Source: Corynebacterium sp. p3-SID1241 (GTDB lineage Bacteria; Actinomycetota; Actinomycetes; Mycobacteriales; Mycobacteriaceae). Taken from it: a DNA stretch of 64,000 bases. Shown here piece after piece: positions 30,450 to 40,500 of the stretch; positions within the stretch are counted from its first letter, which is position 1, and each line of letters opens with the position of its first letter. The position numbers were made by a program, and so were the translations under genes. A model generated the notes under the pieces. It had not been told where the DNA came from, did no database searches, and saw only the letters and a program-made list of their open reading frames with translations. The stretch spans positions 62,001 to 126,000 of the forward strand of contig JALXWS010000004.1 in the NCBI GenBank assembly GCA_025144025.1. Reading direction: 5' to 3'.

Positions 30450-30510
30450 TTGCAGTCGCGGTGGGAGAGTGCCAGAATGGTCGTTAGCACTCGCACAGTA
30501 TGAGTGCTAG
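30450..30510 (+). promoter_or_regulatory. groEL2 promoter with CIRCE operator (HrcA site)
   Basis: TTAGCACTC (30484-30492), nine bases, then GAGTGCTAG (30502-30510) is a CIRCE element with one mismatch to the consensus TTAGCACTC-N9-GAGTGCTAA. CIRCE binds the heat-shock repressor HrcA. A promoter TTGCAG (30450-30455), 17 bases, CAGAAT (30473-30478) sits just upstream, placing CIRCE at the start of the transcript. Confidence 0.92.
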
Positions 30511-30534
30511 ATAAATCTACATCGTTGTGGTTGA

Positions 30535-32274
<1,740 letters not shown>

Positions 32275-32333
32275 TAGAGCCCAAACCTCGAAAGGCGCCC
32301 ATTTAGCTCCGTGCGAGCTAGATGCCGCCATTT

Positions 32334-32380
32334 AAAGCGTCCTACGTGAGATAAAGAACGTCTCCTCGTAGGGCGCTTTT
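32334..32380 (+). terminator. groEL2 terminator
   Basis: AAAGCGTCCTACG (32334-32346) pairs with CGTAGGGCGCTTT (32367-32379), one mismatch, loop 20 bases, and ends in TTTT. It lies 59 bases after the stop. Confidence 0.85.
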
Positions 32381-32944
32381 GCGTGTCGCTACACGGAAAA
32401 GATGAAAAGTGCGTTTCCAAACCTCAACTTTCACACTGAATAACAATTTTCTCAGCCAGTGGTCCATTTTTGAGGCTGAATGGCGGCTGATTGGTTGTGC
32501 CTTCGCCTCTATTTGGCTGCCTAGAACTCCGGGCGGAAGCGGAAACGGCCAATCTGGGGTCTTTGGCATACCCCCACATTAGGGCAATTTTGAAACCGGT
32601 TTCTCCGCTGGATTTCCAAATTTTGGACAGTGTTCATCGGAGCGCTCCTGATGTTTGTTACGCACTTTTCCAAAGAATTCGACTATTTCTGTTCATCGTC
32701 AGAAAAGCCGCAGGTAAAGGGCATATCAATTAACGTTTGGGTAAGAAATGGAATGGAGGATGCTGTGTATAAAGTGGCGGCTGGGAACTATGGGGGCTTT
32801 CCCGAGATTTAAAAACTTAAGGGTTTCGGATTGATCTTTGAGCGCTGTGTGACAAAATAGTTACTTGTGACGCCCACAGAGGGTGTCTGCAAATCCGCAA
32901 TACCCTCGGGTGTAAATACCCGAAACCTATTCAAGGAGTTCAAT
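32381..32944 (+). promoter_or_regulatory. AT-rich upstream region of porH
   Basis: 564 bases without a credible gene: small ORFs present (for example 32491-32733) show no codon bias or motif. The region is clearly more AT-rich than the neighbours, especially 32600-32870. It must hold the promoter of the abundantly made porin genes. Possible elements are TTGATC (about 32831) followed after 17 bases by an A/T-rich hexamer in GACAAAATAG, and a hairpin next to the ribosome-binding site (32907-32922). Confidence 0.5.
32907..32922 (+). promoter_or_regulatory. Small hairpin in the porH leader
   Basis: CGGGT (32907-32911) and ACCCG (32918-32922) are inverted around GTAAAT, ending 10 bases before the AAGGAG of porH (about 32932-32937). 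It could shield or stabilise the 5' end of the porin message. Confidence 0.4.
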
Positions 32945-33133
32945 ATGGACCTCTCCCTCATTCAGACCCACCTCGACAACTTCGTAGACACCTGGGAAGG
33001 CTGGGGCAAGATCCTGGGCAATGTTGGTTCCTTCTTCCAGAACACCATCTTGGCCTTCGACTTCCTGTCCTCCGAGCCTGAGGCAGCTGATTTCTTCCCA
33101 GGCACCTCTTCCCTGATTGCTGAGAACAAGTAA
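32945..33133 (+). CDS. porH: Cell-wall channel-forming mini-protein PorH
   Basis: A 62-residue acidic protein starting MDLSLIQTHLDNFVDTWEGW, no signal peptide, no Cys. The start MDLSL and the position between groEL2 and ppk2 match PorH, one of two tiny subunits of the main channel in the corynebacterial mycolate membrane; the C. glutamicum protein is 57 residues and carries a mycolic acid on a serine near the C-terminus. Here candidate serines lie in GTSSLIAENK. The helical middle part (about 14-45) can form the amphipathic channel wall. AAGGAG sits 7 bases before the ATG. The next gene is porA. Confidence 0.85.
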   Translation: MDLSLIQTHLDNFVDTWEGWGKILGNVGSFFQNTILAFDFLSSEPEAADFFPGTSSLIAENK

Positions 33134-33205
33134 TTCATTTACTTCTCATCGGGGCCTTTTAGGTTCTGATTTTCAATCTTCAAACACTAGTCCTAAGGAG
33201 ATAAA

Positions 33206-33337
33206 ATGGACGGCTTCATTAACTTCGCAATCGGTTCTTCCGAGTTCGCAAACGACCTGAACATCTACGCAACCCTGATCGAGCCGCTCGTTCAGATTGC
33301 TAAGGGCGCTTCCCAGCTGATCGGTATGTTCGTCTAA
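33206..33337 (+). CDS. porA: Cell-wall channel-forming mini-protein PorA
   Basis: A 43-residue protein, MDGFINFAIGSSEFANDLNI then YATLIEPLVQIAKGASQLIG and MFV, with a perfect AAGGAG (33195-33200) 5 bases before the ATG. Length, acidity, lack of signal peptide and its place directly after porH identify it as the PorA partner (45 residues in C. glutamicum), which needs PorH to form the channel and is mycolated on a serine near residue 15; Ser11/Ser12 are candidates here. Sequence identity to known PorA is low by eye, so the name rests on position and size. A terminator follows. Confidence 0.8.
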   Translation: MDGFINFAIGSSEFANDLNIYATLIEPLVQIAKGASQLIGMFV

Positions 33338-33365
33338 GAGCATCCCTATCGCGTAAGCGATTTCT

Positions 33366-33395
33366 AAGAGCCTCACCTTTAGGTGGGGCTCTTTT
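33366..33395 (+). terminator. Terminator of porH-porA
   Basis: AAGAGCCTCACC (33366-33377) pairs with GGTGGGGCTCTT (33382-33393), including a T-G pair, around a 4-base loop, followed by TT. It lies 28 bases after the porA stop. Confidence 0.85.
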
Positions 33396-33490
33396 GCTAT
33401 GTCTGGGTGGGGGAGAACTTAGGGGTAAATCCGGTAAATGTGCCTTTGATTGGCGCGCCGAATAGTTGGGTAACCGGTAAACTTTTGAGT

Positions 33491-34390
33491 ATGGCTGATA
33501 TTAAAGACGACGACCTTCCCGAGATCGACCTGGCTAAAACTGACGGCTACGTCGTCGATGGAACCGACGAGGATGATCCTTCGCTGATTATGCCGGACGG
33601 TTCCCCGGTTCAGACTTGGCGTGAAAATTACCCCTACGATGAACGTATGACTCGCGATGAGTACGAGTCTGTGAAGCGCGCTCTGCAGATTGAGCTGTTG
33701 AAGTGGCAGAACTGGACCAAGGAAACTGGCCAGCGCCACATCATTATCTTTGAGGGTCGCGACGCGGCCGGCAAGGGTGGCACCATTAAGCGTTTTAACG
33801 AGCACCTGAACCCGCGTGGTGCTCGCACAGTGGCACTGGAGAAGCCATCGCCGCGTGAGTCGACCTCTTGGTACTTCCAGCGTTACATCGAGCACTTCCC
33901 GGCCGGTGGCGAAATCGTCTTCTTCGACCGCTCTTGGTACAACCGCTCCGGCGTGGAGCGAGTAATGGGCTTTTGTACCGAAAGCCAGCACGCGGAGTTC
34001 CTCCGCGAGGTTCCGATGCTGGAGAATATGATTCTGGGCTCGGGTATCTCTTTGACCAAGCTGTGGTTCTCGGTTACCCGTAAGGAACAGCGCACCCGCT
34101 TCGCTATCCGTCAGATCGACCCGGTGCGCCAGTGGAAGCTATCCCCGATGGACTTGGCTTCGTTGGATAAGTGGGATGACTACACCCGTGCGAAGGAAGA
34201 GCAGTTCCGCTACACGGATACGGAAGAGTCGCCGTGGATCACCATTAAGTCCAACGACAAAAAGCGTGCCCGTATTAACGCCATGCGCTATGTCCTGTCC
34301 AAGTTCGAGTACACCAATAAGGATCATGAGCTGGTCGGTGAGGTCGATGAGAACATCGTCAAGCGTGGTCGCGACCAGATTGGTGACTAG
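33491..34390 (+). CDS. ppk2: Polyphosphate kinase 2
   Basis: Uses polyphosphate to phosphorylate nucleoside diphosphates (or the reverse). The 299-residue protein has Walker A in FEGRDAAGKGGTIKRFNEHL, the lid/Walker B region FFDRSWYNRSGVERVMGF and WKLSPMDLASLDKWDDYT, all typical PPK2 class I. The ATG at 33491 gives MADIKDDDLPEIDLAKTDGY; an upstream in-frame start at 33383 would overlap the porA terminator and is rejected. Corynebacteria store polyphosphate granules and use PPK2 for them. Confidence 0.94.
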   Translation: MADIKDDDLPEIDLAKTDGYVVDGTDEDDPSLIMPDGSPVQTWRENYPYDERMTRDEYESVKRALQIELLKWQNWTKETGQRHIIIFEGRDAAGKGGTIKRFNEHLNPRGARTVALEKPSPRESTSWYFQRYIEHFPAGGEIVFFDRSWYNRSGVERVMGFCTESQHAEFLREVPMLENMILGSGISLTKLWFSVTRKEQRTRFAIRQIDPVRQWKLSPMDLASLDKWDDYTRAKEEQFRYTDTEESPWITIKSNDKKRARINAMRYVLSKFEYTNKDHELVGEVDENIVKRGRDQIGD

Positions 34391-34416
34391 GTTGAGCTAA
34401 ATTAGCCGCACATTAG

Positions 34417-34452
34417 GCGGGAAACTTGGTAAGTCCGAGTTTCCTGCTTTTT
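34417..34452 (+). terminator. ppk2 terminator
   Basis: GCGGGAAACT (34417-34426) pairs with AGTTTCCTGC (34438-34447), one G-T pair, then TTTTTG. It lies 26 bases after the stop. The following 210 bases before the next gene are AT-rich and presumably hold its promoter. Confidence 0.85.
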
Positions 34453-34665
34453 GTTTTAGGGGTACCAAAAGGGGGTAAATGGGAGGAATAGTTTCGCGTA
34501 AATTAGGGGGTTTTAAAGGGGGATTTCCGTGCGGTTATGTTACGGGACCGTAGGTAGCATTGTCGAAAACTATTTGTGGTCTCCGTCTCAGAATATTTAG
34601 CATCACTGTTATCTCAATCTCATCTGGCAAACCGATATGAGCTACAACACCTCAAGGAGGCAGTG

Positions 34666-35814
34666 ATGATGAAGAAGCAAATAACCGCTTGCCTGACAGC
34701 GGCAGCAGTACTGGCGGCACCAGTTGCGGTATCTGGCACGCTCACGGCAGGGGCAATCGCCCAAGAAGTTCCGGCGCCTGCGCCCGCGGCAGACCAGAAA
34801 CCAGATGTATTGGGGCGCCCAACTGTCTCGGAAAAGCAGGTATCCGATGAGGAGGGCTACTTCGACAGCGCTCACGGCGAGGGCGTCAAGATCTACTACC
34901 GCAAGCAGAAGGTGGCCAACCCACGCGGTGCGGTGGTTATTGCGCACGGTGTATCTGAGCACTCGGGGCGTTACGATTACGTCGCTAAGCGCTTGCTCGA
35001 TGCAGGTTACAACGTTTACCGCGTTGACCACCGCGGCCACGGCAAATCCGCCGGCGGCAGCGTACCGATGGGGCATATCGATAATTTCCAGTACATCCTC
35101 GATGATTTTGACCGTGTTGTGGACATCGCGAAGGAAGAAAATCAGGGAGTAAAGACCTTCCTACTGGGCCACTCCATGGGCGCACTGACCGTGGAGGCCT
35201 ATGGCATCCGTGAGCCGGGCAAGGTCGATGGCATCATCACCAACGGTGGCGGCGCGCCGCTGAACCTTTCTGGCAAGAACGTGGCCGGAAAGAATATCAC
35301 CCCGGATGATATTTCGGAGACCCAGAAGAAGCTGGATCCCACCATCTTTGAGCGCTTGCCGCTAGCCCAACTCACCAGCTTTAATGCGCACTATGCGCAG
35401 AACTTGATTCCGCACCGCACCGAAATCGGCGCACAATCGCCGGAGTGGAGCAAGGATATTCAGCTGTCTAATCCATTTACGGATGGTATCTCCACTAGCC
35501 AGGCGGTGAAGGGCGAGTATGCCTCTAGCCCGCTCATTGCGCAGAAGACCAGCGCTGGAACTGCCCTGCAGTTGGCGGCAATTGCGAATTATGACGCCGT
35601 CAATGCGGACCTCTTCACCGCACCGACGCTCATCATGCACGGCACCAAGGACGGCATCGTGCCGCCGTATTTCTCCCAGGATTGGTACAACTCCATCTCT
35701 TCTGAAGACGTGGAGTTTGTGACTTGGGAAGGCCAGAAGCATGAGGTCTTTAATGAGCCGGCTGCTGATCAGGCCCTCGATACCGTTGTGGACTGGCTCG
35801 ACCGCCACGCCTAA
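34666..35814 (+). CDS. Secreted alpha/beta hydrolase, monoacylglycerol lipase/lysophospholipase type
   Basis: A 382-residue exported protein: MMKKQITACLTAAAVLAAPV begins a Sec signal ending near AIAQEV. The hydrolase core has the oxyanion region VVIAHGVSEHSGRYDYVAKR, DHRGHGKSAGG, the nucleophile elbow LLGHSMGAL, the acid in IMHGTKDGIVPP and the catalytic His in WEGQKHEVFNEP. This pattern is that of monoglyceride lipases. AAGGAGG lies 5 bases before ATG 34666 and 8 before a second ATG at 34669; either may be used. The substrate, presumably a lipid or glyceride outside the cell, is inferred from the family. Confidence 0.88.
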   Translation: MMKKQITACLTAAAVLAAPVAVSGTLTAGAIAQEVPAPAPAADQKPDVLGRPTVSEKQVSDEEGYFDSAHGEGVKIYYRKQKVANPRGAVVIAHGVSEHSGRYDYVAKRLLDAGYNVYRVDHRGHGKSAGGSVPMGHIDNFQYILDDFDRVVDIAKEENQGVKTFLLGHSMGALTVEAYGIREPGKVDGIITNGGGAPLNLSGKNVAGKNITPDDISETQKKLDPTIFERLPLAQLTSFNAHYAQNLIPHRTEIGAQSPEWSKDIQLSNPFTDGISTSQAVKGEYASSPLIAQKTSAGTALQLAAIANYDAVNADLFTAPTLIMHGTKDGIVPPYFSQDWYNSISSEDVEFVTWEGQKHEVFNEPAADQALDTVVDWLDRHA

Positions 35815-35837
35815 ATTCACGCGGACCTAAAAGCGAG

Positions 35838-35873
35838 AACTCTTGGCGGGCATGTAGTGCTTGCCAAGAGTTT
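35838..35873 (+). terminator. Probable terminator after the secreted hydrolase gene
   Basis: AACTCTTGGC (35838-35847) and GCCAAGAGTT (35863-35872) form a perfect 10-bp stem with a 15-base loop. The T-run after it is short (TTTACG). Confidence 0.65.
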
Positions 35874-35920
35874 ACGTATATGTAACCGCCTCGTTGCCCA
35901 GACCGGATAGAAATTGAATT

Positions 35921-37567
35921 ATGAAAAATAAACTCTGTGCTTTCTCATCTGTCCTGGCGCTCACCGGAATGGTGGGCGCACCCGTTGCGGCGGCCCAGTC
36001 CTCGCTTCCGGGTTCCTCCTTTGGTTCTTCTTTGGGGTCATCGTTAGGCTCTTCCTGGGGGTCTTCCCAGGGCTCGTCCGAGGGGTCCTCGGCGGGAGAC
36101 GATGTGCAGCCGGGGGAAGACACAGAATCGCGAGTGCTGTGGCAAGAAAGCTTCGACGAGGTAGATACCCCGGCATGGTTTACCCACCGCGCGCCGGAGG
36201 GGTGGAGCTCCAACGTGCAGGGCGTGGACTCGGGCGAGGCCCGTTGGAAGGGTTGGACTTTTGGCGATATGCGCCACTGGACCTGGGCGGCCGGTACTGA
36301 TATGCGCCACTACTTCACCCAAGCACATGACACCTTCGCCATCATTGACAATAAGCAGCAGCGTTTGGCCGAAAGCGATTCTATGACCGCCGGACTGAAG
36401 AGCCCGGCTATCCCGGTGGCGGGGCAGGAGCGGGTGAATGTGGAATTCGACCACCATTACCGCCAGGGTAAGGAAGGACAGAACGCGACGGTGAAGGTCT
36501 CCTTCGATGGTGGGGAAGCACAGGAAATCGCCGCCTTTGATGAGGACGTATTCTCCAAGCACGAGTCCATCGGCGTGGACGTGCCGGGCGGCGCGAAAAA
36601 TATGCAGGTCAGCTTTAGCTACAACAATGGCAATGATGACTGGTGGTGGGCGGTGGACAACGTGGGCGTCGTCAAGCCGCTGGGTGAGCTCAAAGGGGCG
36701 CCGCAGGCTACCGTGGACGTGCTTTCCGACGTCCAGGGTGACCCCCAAGACTACAAAGACGCCGTCCGCCAGTTGAACGGTATGGAGGACAAGGCCGGGG
36801 CGCTGGTGCTCAACGGCGACCTCGTGGACGATGGCTCGCAGCAGCAGTGGGACGATTTCCTGGCCGCGCACAGCGAGGAGCCGCACGATTCGGGCAAGGA
36901 ATTGTGGACCATCGGCAACCACGAAATGTACGGTAAGGAAGGATCTGAAACCTACCTCGAGCGCTTTCTCAAATACTCTGGCCAGGATAAGCCGTGGAAG
37001 GAAGAGGTAGTTGACGGAGTGCCACTGATTTCGGTGAATACCGAGTTTTATTCCGATATCCTGCGCCACGGCAAGGAGCCGTTCCAGCGCATCAGCAAGG
37101 AACAGCTCGATTGGCTAGATGAGCGCCTGGCTTATTGGGATGCTCAGGGCACTCCGGCGCTGGTCTTTAGCCATCCGCTACTGCCGCAGACGGTATCAAT
37201 GTCCCATTCGGCGTGGTACCAGAATGATTTCGAAGACCTCGAGGCGCTATCCAATGTGGTTAATAAGTACAACAACATCGTGTGGTTTAGTAGCCACAGC
37301 CACTCTTCGTTGCGCCAGAATAACTGGTGGGGAACCCGCCGCTACGACGGCACGGGCGAGGCCGGCCGCACCGGCTTCCCGGTAGTCAACACCGGTGCCA
37401 TCCTCAATGAGTACCTGCCGGATGGCGATAATGACGAGAAAATCGTCAAAGAAAAGGAAGAGGCCTCCACCGGACTGCGGGTCAAGGTCTTTGCTGACCG
37501 CGTTCGGGTGGAGGCCTGGGACTTTAAGTCCGGCGAAATGATTAAGTATCAGGATTTCGCGCGGTAG
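35921..37567 (+). CDS. Secreted metallophosphoesterase with Ser-Gly repeat linker
   Basis: A 548-residue exported protein. Signal peptide MKNKLCAFSSVLALTGMVGA ending at AAAQ; then seven near-identical G-S-S-x units (about residues 31-59); a beta-sandwich-like region (about 70-245, with WESFDEV-like LWQESFDEVDTP and DDWWWAVDNVGV); then a calcineurin-like phosphoesterase domain (SDVQGDPQDY, LVLNGDLVDDGS, WTIGNHEMYG, VFSHPLLPQ, WFSSHSHSSLRQ), which keeps the D, GD, GNHE and H-x-H metal ligands. The first motif has DVQGD in place of DxH. Substrate unknown; it may hydrolyse phosphodiesters outside the cell. No gene overlaps; the Pls-like gene is convergent 22 bases away. Confidence 0.85.
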   Translation: MKNKLCAFSSVLALTGMVGAPVAAAQSSLPGSSFGSSLGSSLGSSWGSSQGSSEGSSAGDDVQPGEDTESRVLWQESFDEVDTPAWFTHRAPEGWSSNVQGVDSGEARWKGWTFGDMRHWTWAAGTDMRHYFTQAHDTFAIIDNKQQRLAESDSMTAGLKSPAIPVAGQERVNVEFDHHYRQGKEGQNATVKVSFDGGEAQEIAAFDEDVFSKHESIGVDVPGGAKNMQVSFSYNNGNDDWWWAVDNVGVVKPLGELKGAPQATVDVLSDVQGDPQDYKDAVRQLNGMEDKAGALVLNGDLVDDGSQQQWDDFLAAHSEEPHDSGKELWTIGNHEMYGKEGSETYLERFLKYSGQDKPWKEEVVDGVPLISVNTEFYSDILRHGKEPFQRISKEQLDWLDERLAYWDAQGTPALVFSHPLLPQTVSMSHSAWYQNDFEDLEALSNVVNKYNNIVWFSSHSHSSLRQNNWWGTRRYDGTGEAGRTGFPVVNTGAILNEYLPDGDNDEKIVKEKEEASTGLRVKVFADRVRVEAWDFKSGEMIKYQDFAR

Positions 37568-37589
37568 GGCGAAGGTGCCTGCCGTTGGC

Positions 37590-40500
37590 CTATCGCTTCC
37601 ACGGCTCGATGGGGTTGCCCTGCCACACGGCGTTGGTGGGAACGCGGTCACCGCGCATGACCAGCGAGCCGGGGCCTACGGTGGAGGCCTTGCCAATCAG
37701 CGAGGCAGGCAGCGCCACCGAATGGGAGGCCAGCGTAGATCCGGCCTCTACGGTGACGGTATCCAGGCTCATCACGCGGTCCTGGAAAAGGTGGGTTTGC
37801 ACCACCGTGCCAGGGCCCACGGTGGCGGCCTCACCGATGCAGATGAGGTCCGTTTCCGGGAACCAGTAGGAATCGATCCACGCACCACGGCCGATTTCCA
37901 CGCCGAGGGCGCGCAGGCCCAGGTTGATCTCACCGGAACCGTAGGTGTGCTGGAAGAACCACGGCGCGGCAACGACTTCCACGAAGGTATCCTGCAGCTC
38001 GTTGAGCCAGACAAAGGCGGACCACAGCGGGTGGTCGGCCGCGCGGTGCTTGCCCACGCAGATCCACTTCACGGCAACGGTAACGGCCATGGCTACGGCA
38101 CCCATGCCCATGAGCACGAGGCCGGAGAGGAGCCAGGTGAGGGGGAAGCCGAGGGCGTCGAGAAGCGAGTAGTACACGCTAAGGGTCGCGGCGAGCAGCA
38201 TAGCAGAAAACATCGGTGCCAAAAGGCGCATGGTTTCCACCACGCCGCGGGCGGCCTTAACGGCAAGACCTGGGTTATAGGTAAGCGCCTCGCCCGAATT
38301 GGCCGGGGAGTCCACCTCCACAGTCACGCGGCGCATGCGCTCTGGCGGGGCACCCCACCAGTTGGCACCGGCCTTCGTCTTCTTCGGGGTAGAAGAAAGC
38401 ACAGCAACCAGCGAATTCTTCGAGAGCTTGCGGCCGGGCGCGGTGATGCCGGAGTTGCCCACGAAGGAGCGCTTGCCCACCTTGGTCTCGCCGGTGCGCA
38501 TCCAGCCGCCGCCGAGTTCATAGCCGCCGATCATGGTGTCATCGGCCAAGAAGGCGCCCTCTTTGACCTCGGTGAGCTTGGGGATCATCACCGCGGTGGA
38601 GATTTCCACATTCGCGCCAATGTCCGCGCCGAGCGAGCGCAGCCACGCTGGGGTTAGCTGCGAGGCATACACCGGGAAGAGCTTGGTGCGAGCCTCGTCC
38701 ATGAGGCGCTCGATGGCCCACAGGCGCCAGCCCGTGACCGAGCGCACTGGTGCCACGCCTGGGCTAATACCCAGCGAGAGAATGCGCACGCCCAGCCAGG
38801 TCTGCAACATATAGGTGCCAAAGGCCGCCAGCGCGCCGACGGGCGCGAAGAAGACCGCACCGACGAAGCTATCGCCGCCGGTGGAATGCACAAGGGCGAG
38901 CACGACGGCCGCGCCTATCGCCAGCGCAACGACCGGCTGGATGGCCAGCAAGACGGAAGTGGCGTCATAGATAGCCACCCACCACGGCCGGCGCTTTGGC
39001 GTATGGGACGGGAAGCGGTGCTTGGAGCGGCCCACCTTCTTAGCAGGCGAGCCCGACCAGCGCTGGCCGTCCTTGATCTTCTTGCGGCCGGTGACGGTGG
39101 AACCGGCCTCCACGTGCGCATACTTGCCCACCACGGTGCCAGGCAGCAGCGTGGAGCGCGCGCCCACGCGAGCGCCTTCCTTGACGTCGATGGCACCCAC
39201 GTGCAGGATATCGCCGTCCAACCAGTAGCCGGAGAGGTCCACCTCAGGCTCGATGGCGGCGTGCTTGCCCAGCGTGAGAAGCCCAGTAACCGGCGGCAGG
39301 GAGTGCAAATCCACGCCGCGCTTGACCTTGACGCCGAGCGCGCGGGCGTAGTTATTCACGCGCGTGGCACCGGCCAGGGAGCTCGCGCCAGAGGCATTAG
39401 CCCAGCGCTCGGCCGCCCAGATGCGCAGGTGCGTCGAACCGCCGCGCGGGTAATCGCCCGGCGTGATGCCGGCCGTAATGAGGCGCGCGCCGTAGCCACC
39501 GATGGGGATGCGGCCGATTGGGGTGACAAAGACAACGAGCATGACGATGACCAACCACCACGGGAAGGCCGTGGCCCACTCGAAGCCCAGCGATGCTGCC
39601 ACGGTGGAGCCCAGCAGAAGCCAGGCCAGCCAGCTGGAGGCGGCCAGCGTCATAACGGGAATCTGAATCAGGGTCTGGGCGAGGCGGGTGCCAAAGCCGA
39701 CCTTGGTGACCTCGCGCATGGGGACATCGGCAGCCGCGGGGCGCGGCTCGGCACCGGCGATGAGCTCGGCCAGCGAACCCAAGCGTGGGTGGTCGTAGAG
39801 GTCGCGCACCGCCACGTTGGGGTAGCGCTCCCTAATATGGCCCACGAGGGTCGCGGCCGCGAGCGAGGTGCCGCCAAGCGAGAAGAAATCGGCGTTCTCG
39901 TCCTCCACGGACACCCCAAGGGTTTCCACCCACAGCTCCGCGAGCCATTTCTCGGTATCGGTAAGCGTGGTCGATTCCACGCCCACGCCAGGCAGCGGCC
40001 ACGGCAGGGCCTTCTTATCTACCTTGCCGGAGGTACGCACCGGCAGCTCCTCCATCACGCAGATGCGCGGGACGAGGGCGGCCGGCATGGTATCGGCCAG
40101 GCGCGCGTGTGCGGCCTCATGGTCGAAGCCCTTGGCCTCATCATCGAGGGAGACATAACCTACTAGGACGGATTCGCCGCCCGGGGTCTTTTGCACGGCC
40201 ACGGCCGAGTTATAGACATTATCCAGGGCCGCGACATTGGCTTCGACCTCGCCGAGCTCGATGCGGCGCCCACCAATCTTCACCTGGTCATCTACGCGGC
40301 CGACGAAGTACAGTCCGTCTTCCTCCAAGCGCACGTGGTCACCGGTGCGATAAGCGCGCTGCCAGCTCATAGACTCCAGCGGCGCGTACTTTTCCGCGTC
40401 CTTGGCCGGATCCAGGTAGGACGCCAGCCCCACGCCGCCGATCACTAGCTCGCCGACGCCGCCCATTTCCACAGGCATGCCCTGCTTATCGACGACCACC

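Noticed and set aside
32491..32733. 80-codon open frame between groEL2 and porH
   Set aside because: AT-rich region without codon bias, ribosome-binding site or motif.
38886..40166. 426-codon open frame on the plus strand inside the Pls-like gene
   Set aside because: It is antisense to a clearly coding, domain-rich gene; its composition (His, Arg, Gly rich) is that of a high-GC shadow frame, with no motif.
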